A stretch of 5,813 nt of DNA from Candidatus Anoxychlamydiales bacterium (GCA_011064865.1 JAAKFX010000100.1:1-5813), one strand, 5' to 3'. Positions 1 to 5,670 are shown, counted from the stretch's first letter. The notes: generated by a model from the sequence alone, not told the origin. A program made the numbers and translations.

Positions 1-37
1 ATATCGATTTATGTACAATTAAGAATGAATAGTTAAA

Positions 38-223
38 ATGAAGAAAAAGCAATTAGAGAAGATGCTAAAGAAGTATAATTGGGAATTAGCAAGACACGGT
101 AGTAATCATGACATTTGGACAAATGGTGAAATATGTGAACCTATACCTAGACATAGAGAAATAAATGAATTATTAGCAAAAAAGATACTAAACAAAGCAA
201 AAAGAAATAGAGGAATAAAATAA
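38..223 (+). CDS. hicA: HicA-family mRNA interferase toxin
   Basis: A 61-residue protein with the size and pattern of HicA toxins, which have a small dsRBD-like fold and cleave mRNA in a translation-independent way. Visible marks are the N-terminal basic helix (KKKQLEKMLKKY), then RHGSNH with the expected catalytic His at residue 24, then the IPRHREIN segment at residues 36-43 that is typical of the HicA subgroup with a charged C-terminal helix. The protein is strongly basic, as expected for an RNA binder. The start is fixed: an in-frame TGA lies at 26-28 and no other ATG intervenes. No clear Shine-Dalgarno precedes it, so translation may be weak, which is common for toxins. The stop is one base before the HicB start, making a classical toxin-first operon. 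The promoter is not visible in the 37 bases available. The family call is confident; activity is inferred. Confidence 0.9.
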   Translation: MKKKQLEKMLKKYNWELARHGSNHDIWTNGEICEPIPRHREINELLAKKILNKAKRNRGIK

Positions 224-224
224 T

Positions 225-644
225 ATGGAGTTTGAAGGAAAAATATGGAAAGAAAAAAATCATTGGTTGATTGAAATAACATCTTTAGATTTGATTACAC
301 AAGGAAAAACAAGAAAAGAAGCTTTATTTATGCTTAAAGATGCTGTTTATGAATTAATACAATATTATTTTAAGAAAAAATCTAAAATTATTATTAATGA
401 ATATGGAAAAGAGATAGTAGGAATTTCAACTTCAGATACTAAAGTTTTACTAGCGTTATCATTAAGAAGGCAAAGAGAAAAAGAGAATTTAACAATTAGA
501 GATATTGTGCATCGATTAAAATTCAAGTCGCCAAACGCATATTCCCAATATGAAAGAGGTCAAATTAATTTATCTTTAGAACAATATGAGAAAATGCTAA
601 CAGCTATCAATCCTTCTAGCCATTATTTATTTCGATTGGCGTAA
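225..644 (+). CDS. hicB: HicB-family antitoxin with C-terminal HTH
   Basis: A 139-residue partner of the HicA toxin. HicB proteins neutralise HicA through a partly degenerate RNase-H-like N-terminal domain and usually repress their own operon through a C-terminal DNA-binding domain. Here residues 3-46 carry the HicB pattern: a short strand, WLIEI, then ITQGKTRKEALFMLKDAV, corresponding to the usual 'TQGDTxEEALxNAxEA' helix. Residues 73-129 look like an XRE/Cro-type helix-turn-helix: LLALSLRRQREKENLTIRDIV, then SPNAYSQYERG, which fits the recognition helix and following turn. The usual 'FPDLPGC' segment is replaced by EITSLDL, so the N-terminal domain is divergent. ATG begins one base after the hicA stop. 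AGAGGA at 209-214 inside hicA could serve as a distal ribosome-binding site. Autoregulation is known for the family and only inferred here. Confidence 0.85.
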   Translation: MEFEGKIWKEKNHWLIEITSLDLITQGKTRKEALFMLKDAVYELIQYYFKKKSKIIINEYGKEIVGISTSDTKVLLALSLRRQREKENLTIRDIVHRLKFKSPNAYSQYERGQINLSLEQYEKMLTAINPSSHYLFRLA

Positions 645-650
645 ATCTTA

Positions 651-941
651 TTAGATCACAGGCCAGCTAAGCTCTAGTGTTTCAATGCCTTCTTTTGAAA
701 ACCAGCTATCTAGTTTTGTTTCAATAGTTTTAGCTCTTGGAATAACCTCAGATAGAGCCAGATCATTATCTGCTGCTTTAGCTTCATCTATAAGAGATAA
801 GATTTCATTATATTGAGTTTCATCAGGATCAAAAAGTGATATCTTTTCGATCTCTTCTAAATTGATTTTTAAAGATTCAAGATTATCAACGATTTGAGAT
901 TTATCATCTAAAAATTTATGCATTTTGTCTTTTTTCATCAT
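651..941 (-). CDS. Small acidic helical protein, unknown function
   Basis: A 96-residue protein I do not recognise. It is acidic and Leu/Ile/Glu/Asp-rich with a heptad-like helical pattern through about residues 10-55 (QIVDNLESLKINLEEIEKI, then EILSLIDEAK). It ends in a more hydrophobic tail, LELSWPVI. There is no signal peptide, membrane segment or Cys. It is the last gene of the glycosyltransferase-deacetylase operon. Its start overlaps the deacetylase stop as ATGA, and the preceding TAGGAAAAG (942-950 on the minus strand) contains a plausible AGGA ribosome-binding site, so expression is probably translationally coupled. A second ATG follows immediately and a third lies five codons in, so the exact start may shift slightly. 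It stops 6 bases from the convergent hicB stop. A cytosolic accessory role in the surface-carbohydrate operon is only a guess from position. Confidence 0.7.
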   Translation of the reverse strand: MMKKDKMHKFLDDKSQIVDNLESLKINLEEIEKISLFDPDETQYNEILSLIDEAKAADNDLALSEVIPRAKTIETKLDSWFSKEGIETLELSWPVI

Positions 942-1675
942 CTTTTCCTAAAAGTATTTAAAAAGAAAAACCAAAAATAAGATATATAATTTTTGAGTTT
1001 TAAATTCTCATTTTTAGATTTCAAGTTATCACTTATAACCCTATATGTAATAGATGATATATTTTGCCAACTAAAATTAATAGCAGAGCCGAGTCTCATC
1101 GCGTATTTGTAATGCTTTTTTACTTTTTTATGCACTGTATCATCGAACTTGCCAAGAGGGTAGACAAAAGTAGCTATTTTAGTATTTAGCTTTTCTTCTA
1201 ATATTTTTTTCGACTCAACAATTTCTAAATCTAAATCGGCATTATCTATTAGATTTACGTGATTATATGAATGAGATGCTATTTCAACTAAATTTGAATC
1301 TACCATCTGTTTTATCTCTTGCCATGTGCAAAAAGGAGCTTTAGTTTTATAAATAACACCCTTCATTGCCTCTTTATAGCCTACACTTAATCTAATTTTA
1401 GGATCGATAGTAGTTTCATTTAAAATGTATTTTATCGGAATAGCTAAAAGAGCTTTTATTTTTAATTTTTTGAGCACAGGAAATACGTATTTATAAAAAT
1501 CATAAAATCCATCATCAAAGCTCAAACAGATATTTAATTTATAAAAGGGGAGGCTATCTTTAGGAGTCACGATATTATAGTTTTTTGCTAAATAGCTTAG
1601 ATGCTCTTCTAATACTTTTTTAGAATTTGAATATTTACCGTTATTTACTCGGTGATATGAAAATGTTAATAGCAT
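938..1675 (-). CDS. NodB-type polysaccharide deacetylase (carbohydrate esterase 4)
   Basis: A 245-residue protein of the CE4/NodB fold, which uses a divalent metal to remove N- or O-acetyl groups from sugars. Motif 1 is LSFDDG (residues 51-56; D54 probable base, D55 metal ligand). Motif 2 is HSYNH (H135 and H139, metal ligands). A later FVYPLGKFD (170-178) matches the conserved 'YPxG' strand. The N-terminal LTFSYHRV resembles the entry strand of many envelope polysaccharide deacetylases. There is no signal peptide, so it may act in the cytoplasm or at the inner face of the membrane. The C-terminus has a hydrophobic, aromatic stretch (YISYFWFFFLNTF, about 230-242) ending in basic residues, which could lie on the membrane. 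Its ATG overlaps the glycosyltransferase stop by one base (TAATG) with no separate Shine-Dalgarno, so coupling is likely. Substrate is unknown; a lipopolysaccharide or lipid-linked sugar is the contextual guess. Confidence 0.88.
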   Translation of the reverse strand: MLLTFSYHRVNNGKYSNSKKVLEEHLSYLAKNYNIVTPKDSLPFYKLNICLSFDDGFYDFYKYVFPVLKKLKIKALLAIPIKYILNETTIDPKIRLSVGYKEAMKGVIYKTKAPFCTWQEIKQMVDSNLVEIASHSYNHVNLIDNADLDLEIVESKKILEEKLNTKIATFVYPLGKFDDTVHKKVKKHYKYAMRLGSAINFSWQNISSITYRVISDNLKSKNENLKLKNYISYFWFFFLNTFRKR

Positions 1676-2415
1676 TATTTTTTTTGGTTAATCTCGAAGA
1701 GTTTTAAATATTTGTAAAATGCTGTATTTGCATTATAAATAGATATGATAAATCCCTCTTTTTTTGCTAAAAAGCCCTTTTTTAGAAAATAACTTTTAAA
1801 AAATGCAAAAAAGCCATGGACTATAGCTTTCATAACGGATGATTTTTTTTTATTTTTATTTTGAGTAGCAAAAAGAGTAGAATATTTACTCATCTTTTGT
1901 AAAAAATCATCTATTTTTCTGTACGGTGTATGTTTAACATGATTTTCAAAATATTTTAGCAATAGATCTTTTTGAACAATTTTTTCATGTACTAAACTAT
2001 TCGAAAAACTAGTTTTTTGTCTATTATAGAGTCTAATGTGTTTTTCTGGATACCAGCCGCAGCATTTAATCAATTTTCCATTGAAGAAATTTAAAAAATG
2101 AAATCCATATATGAAATTTTCATCGAGCTTTGTAGATAACATTTCATCTTGCAGCTCTTTTGTAATCTCTTCATCGCTATCTAATGCTAAAATCCAATCA
2201 TTTTTGGCAAGCTTTGCTCCCTCATTTCTGAGAGGACCAAAACCTGTAAATTCTTTTGTAAAAATTTTTACGTTTTTAAAATTTTTTGCAATCTCTAAAC
2301 TATCATCTGTAGATCCTGTATCTATAATGATAATTTCGTCAAAACTTTTAGCTGAGTCTAAAACTTTTTTTAGGGTTTCAGATGAATTTTTACAGAGCAT
2401 TACAATACTAATCAT
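1675..2415 (-). CDS. Family 2 glycosyltransferase, WaaE/KdtX-like
   Basis: A 246-residue GT-A fold glycosyltransferase resembling the WaaE/KdtX group, whose characterised members add glucose to the lipopolysaccharide inner core. Visible marks: ISIVMLCKNSSETL at the N-terminus, then EIIIIDTGSTDDS (residues 27-39; nucleotide-binding strand), FTGFGPLRNEGAKLA (56-70), the metal-binding DSD with following EEIT (79-85), then CGWYPEKHIRLYNR (119-132) and LVHEKI (141-146), all characteristic of this subgroup. The C-terminal part (about 198-240) is rich in Phe and Lys without a clear transmembrane helix, suggesting peripheral inner-membrane attachment. It is the first gene of a three-gene minus-strand operon with the deacetylase and a small acidic protein. 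The start is the conventional one just before the first beta strand; no good Shine-Dalgarno precedes it. A run of nine A on the coding strand encodes K189-K191. Acceptor and donor sugars cannot be read from sequence. Confidence 0.88.
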   Translation of the reverse strand: MISIVMLCKNSSETLKKVLDSAKSFDEIIIIDTGSTDDSLEIAKNFKNVKIFTKEFTGFGPLRNEGAKLAKNDWILALDSDEEITKELQDEMLSTKLDENFIYGFHFLNFFNGKLIKCCGWYPEKHIRLYNRQKTSFSNSLVHEKIVQKDLLLKYFENHVKHTPYRKIDDFLQKMSKYSTLFATQNKNKKKSSVMKAIVHGFFAFFKSYFLKKGFLAKKEGFIISIYNANTAFYKYLKLFEINQKK

Positions 2416-2481
2416 GAAAGAAAATATATCATATATAAAAAATCTCAGCTACCAAAAGTAGGCTTCAAAATAAATTGAATA

Positions 2482-2487
2482 TATGAT
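2482..2487 (+). promoter_or_regulatory. Possible -10 element upstream of the GMP-reductase-like gene
   Basis: TATGAT matches the sigma-70 -10 consensus at five of six positions and lies 32 bases before the ATG at 2520, giving a leader of about 25 bases. No convincing -35 is seen at the right distance, and in such AT-rich DNA a match like this can arise by chance. The region also has to hold the promoter for the divergent glycosyltransferase operon, for which I could not find a good match. Confidence 0.3.
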
Positions 2488-2509
2488 ACTCTTCTTTTTT
2501 TAATGAATT

Positions 2510-2514
2510 AGGAG
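2510..2514 (+). promoter_or_regulatory. Ribosome-binding site of the GMP-reductase-like gene
   Basis: AGGAG lies 5 bases before the ATG at 2520. It is one of the few clear Shine-Dalgarno sequences in this window, and it supports that ATG as the start. Confidence 0.75.
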
Positions 2515-2519
2515 ATCCA

Positions 2520-3539
2520 ATGCCAGAAATATTTAAAGAAGCATACACCTTTGATGATATAGCTTTAGTCCCTCAATTTAATAATATTCCTTCTAGAACG
2601 GAGCCTATTTTAGATTCTTGGCTTACAAAAAAACAGAAAATTAACATGCCATTGATAGCTTCTAATATGGATACTGTAATTTCTTTGCCACTAGCAGATG
2701 TTTTATTAAAAAATGGATCTATTCCGATTTTTCATAGATTTACAAATTTTGAAACCCAAGCTAAATGGATAAAAAAATATCCCAACAAAGTTTTTATTTC
2801 ATCAGGTATAAAAAAAGAAACTCTAGATGAGACTAGAAAGCTTTTAGATCTTGGTGCTTTAGGGGTTTGTATTGATGTTGCTCATGGTCACTCCGATATG
2901 ATGATGCACTATATCGAAGAGCTTAAGAAAAAACATCCCGATAAAGAGATTATTGCCGGAAATGTATGCACAGGTGTTGCTTATCATGATTTAGTAAATG
3001 CAGGTGCTGATGCTGTCAAAGTAGGAATCGGTCCTGGCTCTATATGTACTACCCGTATGATCACAGGTTTTGGTGTACCTCAATTTACAGCTATTATAGA
3101 TTGTGCAAAAATAGCAGCAAAACTTAGAGTTCCTCTAATCGCAGATGGAGGAATCAGAACCTCTCGAGATGTTGTCTTAGCTCTAGCTGCAGGCGCTAGC
3201 TCTGTTATGATTGGAAAACTTTTTGCTCTAACTAAAGAAAGCGGAGCTACAAAAAGAGAAAAGAATAATAAAATAGAAGCAAAATATAGAGGACAAGCAT
3301 CTGAAGATTTTCAAAAAGAATATTTCGGTTGTTTAAAAGAAAAAACAACAGCAGAAGGTGTGAATTTTTGGGCCGAAATAATAGGACCTGCTCAAAAAGT
3401 AATAGATGAGCTTCTCGGTGGAGTTAGAAGTGGATTAACATATGGTGGGGCTAGAAGTATAAAAGAGCTACAAAGAAAAGCTGAGTTTATAAAAGTTACC
3501 TCTACTTATATGGAAGAGAGTAGACCAAGAGCTCATTAG
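2520..3539 (+). CDS. guaC: IMPDH/GMPR-family enzyme, probably GMP reductase
   Basis: A 339-residue TIM-barrel enzyme of the IMP dehydrogenase/GMP reductase family. GMP reductase converts GMP to IMP and ammonia with NADPH. The order is FDDIALVP (11-18), SNMDTV (48-53), the HRF motif at 72-74 as in Gram-positive-type GMP reductases, IDVAHGHS (118-125), AGNV (146-149), the catalytic loop GIGPGSICTTR (169-179) with C176 and T178, IADGGIRT (207-214), and E279-G280 in the flap. It lacks the two CBS domains that most IMPDHs carry between barrel strands, and its length fits GMP reductase. The Arg-Tyr pair of IMPDH that activates water is Glu267-Tyr268 here, which argues against dehydrogenase activity. 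Yet GSICTTR and GFGVPQ are also IMPDH-like, so a CBS-less IMPDH (guaB) remains possible. A strong AGGAG supports the start. The next gene is a nucleotide transporter, consistent with purine salvage. Confidence 0.85.
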   Translation: MPEIFKEAYTFDDIALVPQFNNIPSRTEPILDSWLTKKQKINMPLIASNMDTVISLPLADVLLKNGSIPIFHRFTNFETQAKWIKKYPNKVFISSGIKKETLDETRKLLDLGALGVCIDVAHGHSDMMMHYIEELKKKHPDKEIIAGNVCTGVAYHDLVNAGADAVKVGIGPGSICTTRMITGFGVPQFTAIIDCAKIAAKLRVPLIADGGIRTSRDVVLALAAGASSVMIGKLFALTKESGATKREKNNKIEAKYRGQASEDFQKEYFGCLKEKTTAEGVNFWAEIIGPAQKVIDELLGGVRSGLTYGGARSIKELQRKAEFIKVTSTYMEESRPRAH

Positions 3540-3650
3540 TTTATAAAAAATTGTATTAGGTTTTATTCGAGCTATTTTGAATTCACTAAAAGTCTTTTAA
3601 AATAAATCATTTTGCCTCAAACTGTCTTAAGATTTATTTAAAAAGATATT

Positions 3651-4907
3651 ATGATAAAAACTATAAAAAACCTGTTTTCAAGCTATGACAGCACTCAAAA
3701 GACATTTATTTTGAGTATTTTAGGATATGTATTTTTTATATCTTGCGATTATGGGGTGATAAGACCTGCTAGCACGTCAATTTTTTTATCTATCTATTCA
3801 AGTAAATTCTTTCCATATTGTTGGATACTTAGCGTTCCTTTTAATTTACTTATAGTATATTTATACAATAGATTTTTGCCTGTTATCGGGTATTTAAAAA
3901 CATTTGTTTTGTTTGTTTGTTCGATAATATTTGTAAATACTACAACTGCTTTGTTTGTTGATAAAGTTCCTGAATTAATGTTTTTTCAATTCATTTTTAA
4001 AGATCTTTATATATTGTTAGCCTTTAAACAGATTTGGTCGATGATTCATTCAACAATAAATACTCAAAAGGCTAAATTTTTATATGGTTTAATGTTCGGA
4101 ATTGGAGGTTTTGGATCGGTGTTTGGAGGCATTATCTCTGGTTTTTTTGCTGTTCAAATAAAATCTCAAAATTTATTTTTTTTATCAGCACCTTTTTATT
4201 TAATGATTTTATTTTTTTACTATAGAGCTTTAAAAAATAGCAAAGCAAACCCTCATTTCAAAGAAGAGGTTGCCCCTGAAGATATTTCTACAAAAGGATT
4301 TTCTCTATTCAGAAAATCACCGTATTTGGTGTCTATTTTATTAATCGTAATTGCTATGCAAATAACTACTGCATTTATAGATTTTCAGTTTAACTCTTAT
4401 CTAGAAAAAGCTATTCCGAATGTAGATTTAAGAACAGCTTTTACAGGGAAACTCACAAGTGTAATAAATTTAACATCGACATGTTTTCAGTTTTTTGGAG
4501 GATTTTTACTAATAAATATTTTGGGATTTAAAAGATCACATCTAACAGTTCCAATATTTTTGGCTTTTAATTCTCTGTTATTTTTGTTCTATCCTTCATT
4601 TGGCATGGCAACATATACTTTTGCATCTGTTAAATCTTTAGATTATTCTTTTTTTGGAATAATTAGAGAAATGCTCTATATTCCTTTGAAAACAGATGAA
4701 AAATATCGAGCAAAAGCTATAATAGATGTTTTTGCTTATAGAAGTGCAAAAGCTTTTGCTTCACTGTTTTTGCTCTTTATTTATAATGTAGTTCAATTGA
4801 ACACTATTTTACTTGTCTCCATTATGTCTATGGCAATATATGTGTTTTGGGTTAAAGTAGTATCTACAATGTTTAAAAAACATCACAAAATACTTCAAAC
4901 AGAATAA
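3651..4907 (+). CDS. ATP/ADP translocase-family (NTT/Tlc) nucleotide transporter
   Basis: A 418-residue integral membrane protein with about 11-12 hydrophobic helices and a central charged loop near residues 193-220. The best family evidence is near the C-terminus: LDYSFFGIIREMLYIPL (330-346) followed by YRAKAIIDVFAYRSAK (352-367), the signature of the NTT/TLC carriers. In intracellular bacteria these exchange host ATP for ADP or import nucleotides; related proteins of unknown substrate occur elsewhere. The N-terminal helix motif, usually 'LRDTKD' with an essential Lys, reads VIRPASTS (36-43), so the Arg is kept but the Lys is not visible. The protein is also shorter than the usual 480-530 residues. 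Substrate and direction are therefore open. It starts 111 bases after the GMP-reductase-like gene, on the same strand. No clear Shine-Dalgarno is seen before the ATG, and no upstream in-frame start looks better. Confidence 0.85.
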   Translation: MIKTIKNLFSSYDSTQKTFILSILGYVFFISCDYGVIRPASTSIFLSIYSSKFFPYCWILSVPFNLLIVYLYNRFLPVIGYLKTFVLFVCSIIFVNTTTALFVDKVPELMFFQFIFKDLYILLAFKQIWSMIHSTINTQKAKFLYGLMFGIGGFGSVFGGIISGFFAVQIKSQNLFFLSAPFYLMILFFYYRALKNSKANPHFKEEVAPEDISTKGFSLFRKSPYLVSILLIVIAMQITTAFIDFQFNSYLEKAIPNVDLRTAFTGKLTSVINLTSTCFQFFGGFLLINILGFKRSHLTVPIFLAFNSLLFLFYPSFGMATYTFASVKSLDYSFFGIIREMLYIPLKTDEKYRAKAIIDVFAYRSAKAFASLFLLFIYNVVQLNTILLVSIMSMAIYVFWVKVVSTMFKKHHKILQTE

Positions 4908-5019
4908 ATAGCATTTTTTTAAGCAATTCATACAAATATATTAAATTAATTAAAAAATAATAAAAACTATTGCAATTAATAATAACATTAAATAGTTTGA
5001 AAAATAGGGGAGGAGAACA
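4908..5019. other. Very AT-rich intergenic leader before the 64-residue gene
   Basis: About 110 bases, nearly all A and T until the ribosome-binding site. It holds several weak -10-like strings (for example TTAAAT at 4988-4993) and TTGCAA at 4970-4975, but no pair with acceptable spacing. I see no stable hairpin that would terminate the transporter transcript, so read-through into the next gene is possible. Confidence 0.4.
5007..5015 (+). promoter_or_regulatory. Strong ribosome-binding site of the 64-residue gene
   Basis: GGGGAGGAG lies 4 bases before the ATG at 5020, and its core GGAGG at 5009-5013 leaves a 6-base spacer. It is the strongest Shine-Dalgarno match in the window and stands out against the surrounding AT-rich DNA. 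It is the main evidence that the short downstream reading frame is a real gene. Confidence 0.85.
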
Positions 5020-5214
5020 ATGTTTAGAAGAATATTTTTAATTATATTTTTAATTGTTTCTTATGTTTATTTAGTCTCTTCCGATCCTAAAGGTGATGTT
5101 TTAAGTAGAGCTAAAAAGTTCTGTAACTATTGTGTAGTAGAATATAAAAAAATGAATCTGAAATATCATGTGAATAAATGGCCAAGTTCATCTAAAAAAA
5201 GAAGATATTATTGA
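5020..5214 (+). CDS. Small basic secreted or membrane-anchored protein, unknown function
   Basis: A 64-residue protein I do not recognise. The N-terminus is MFRR followed by an uninterrupted hydrophobic stretch (residues 5-19, IFLIIFLIVSYVYLV) and then SSD. This is either a signal peptide or a single membrane anchor with the positive side inside. No lipobox Cys follows the hydrophobic core. The mature part has a C35-x-x-C38 pair and is strongly basic, ending in KYHVNKWPSSSKKRRYY (48-64). This suggests a short periplasmic or surface peptide that binds something anionic, or a small membrane protein with a basic tail. It lies 112 bases after the transporter on the same strand. A very strong ribosome-binding site supports that it is translated, probably at high level. 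Its stop overlaps the 3' end of the convergent HIT gene. The reading frame is credible; the function is unknown. Confidence 0.75.
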   Translation: MFRRIFLIIFLIVSYVYLVSSDPKGDVLSRAKKFCNYCVVEYKKMNLKYHVNKWPSSSKKRRYY

Positions 5215-5220
5215 TCTTTT
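5200..5220. terminator. Possible weak bidirectional terminator
   Basis: AGAAGAT (5200-5206) can pair with ATCTTTT (5214-5220) around a 7-base loop, including one G-T pair. T-rich DNA follows on the plus strand (5217-5227), and seven T follow on the minus strand (5200-5194). It sits exactly where two convergent genes meet. The stem is almost all A-T and so weak; the placement is better evidence than the stability. Confidence 0.3.
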
Positions 5221-5666
5221 ATCTTTTTAGCTATTTTCTCTAAATGCTTGTCATCTTTTCTAGAAGATTCATGAGACGATAAATAGCCTTCATATTTTTT
5301 AAAATATTTATCTAGATAAGTTGAGGGATGTATCCATTTATTAATACTTGCAGTGCCATGCATTGGGATTAATTTGATATGAGCATGATCTACAGAGGTA
5401 GACTCGATAATCAATCCAGTTTTACCAACATCTTCTAATTTTGTATCTAAAAGATTAGCCACGATTTGTGCAGCTGAGATAAATTTATGGAGCATTTCTT
5501 CTTTCAAATCAAATACATAGCCCGGTAAGTGCTCTTTAGAAATTAAAATTGAAAAGCCTTCAGTATTTGGAAAGATTGATAAAAAAGCTAAAAAATCCTT
5601 GTTTTCCCAGATTTTATGACAAGGTTCTGTTCCATTTACAATTTTGCAATACTCACAATCTGTCAT
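5208..5666 (-). CDS. HIT-family (histidine triad) nucleotide hydrolase/transferase
   Basis: A 152-residue cytosolic protein of the HIT superfamily, which hydrolyses or transfers nucleotidyl groups from substrates such as AMP-linked amines or dinucleoside polyphosphates. C4 and C7 (CEYC) match the N-terminal zinc-binding pair of many HIT proteins. ENKDFLAFLSIFPNTEGFSILISKEHL (21-47) is the usual core. The active-site motif is DHAHIKLIPMHG (93-104): H94 and H96 match the first two triad histidines, H96 being the position of the nucleophile. The third histidine is K98. The C-terminal tail (about 105-152) is longer than in minimal Hint proteins and ends very basic. The ATG is preceded by AAGAGG (5676-5671 on the minus strand) with a 4-base spacer. 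The gene starts 29 bases after a partial membrane-protein gene, probably as one transcript. Substrate is unknown. Confidence 0.88.
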   Translation of the reverse strand: MTDCEYCKIVNGTEPCHKIWENKDFLAFLSIFPNTEGFSILISKEHLPGYVFDLKEEMLHKFISAAQIVANLLDTKLEDVGKTGLIIESTSVDHAHIKLIPMHGTASINKWIHPSTYLDKYFKKYEGYLSSHESSRKDDKHLEKIAKKIKDQ

Positions 5667-5670
5667 ATAG

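Noticed and set aside
38..644. Possible phage or integrative element at the left edge
   Set aside because: Only the toxin-antitoxin pair is visible; there is no integrase, attachment site or composition change within the window.
2111..2461. A 116-codon plus-strand open frame antisense to the glycosyltransferase
   Set aside because: It lies almost wholly inside a clearly conserved glycosyltransferase gene on the other strand. Its Ser/Phe-rich product is what antisense of Lys/Glu-rich coding gives, and it has no ribosome-binding site.
2446..2464. Small inverted repeat AGCTACC-AAAA-GTAGGCT between the divergent genes
   Set aside because: Only four to six pairs with a bulge. It is too weak for a terminator or an operator call without comparative data.
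3612..3640. TTGCCT and TATTTA spaced 17 bases before the transporter gene
   Set aside because: Only 4 and 3 of 6 consensus matches, and transcription would start within a few bases of the ATG. Chance matches of this quality are common in AT-rich DNA.
4901..4930. Possible terminator after the transporter (T7 run at 4914-4920)
   Set aside because: No GC-containing stem precedes the T run; the flanking bases pair poorly.
4930..5000. Repetitive-looking TTAATTAA/AATAATAA text
   Set aside because: Low-complexity AT sequence without a regular unit; not a tandem repeat, origin or CRISPR array.
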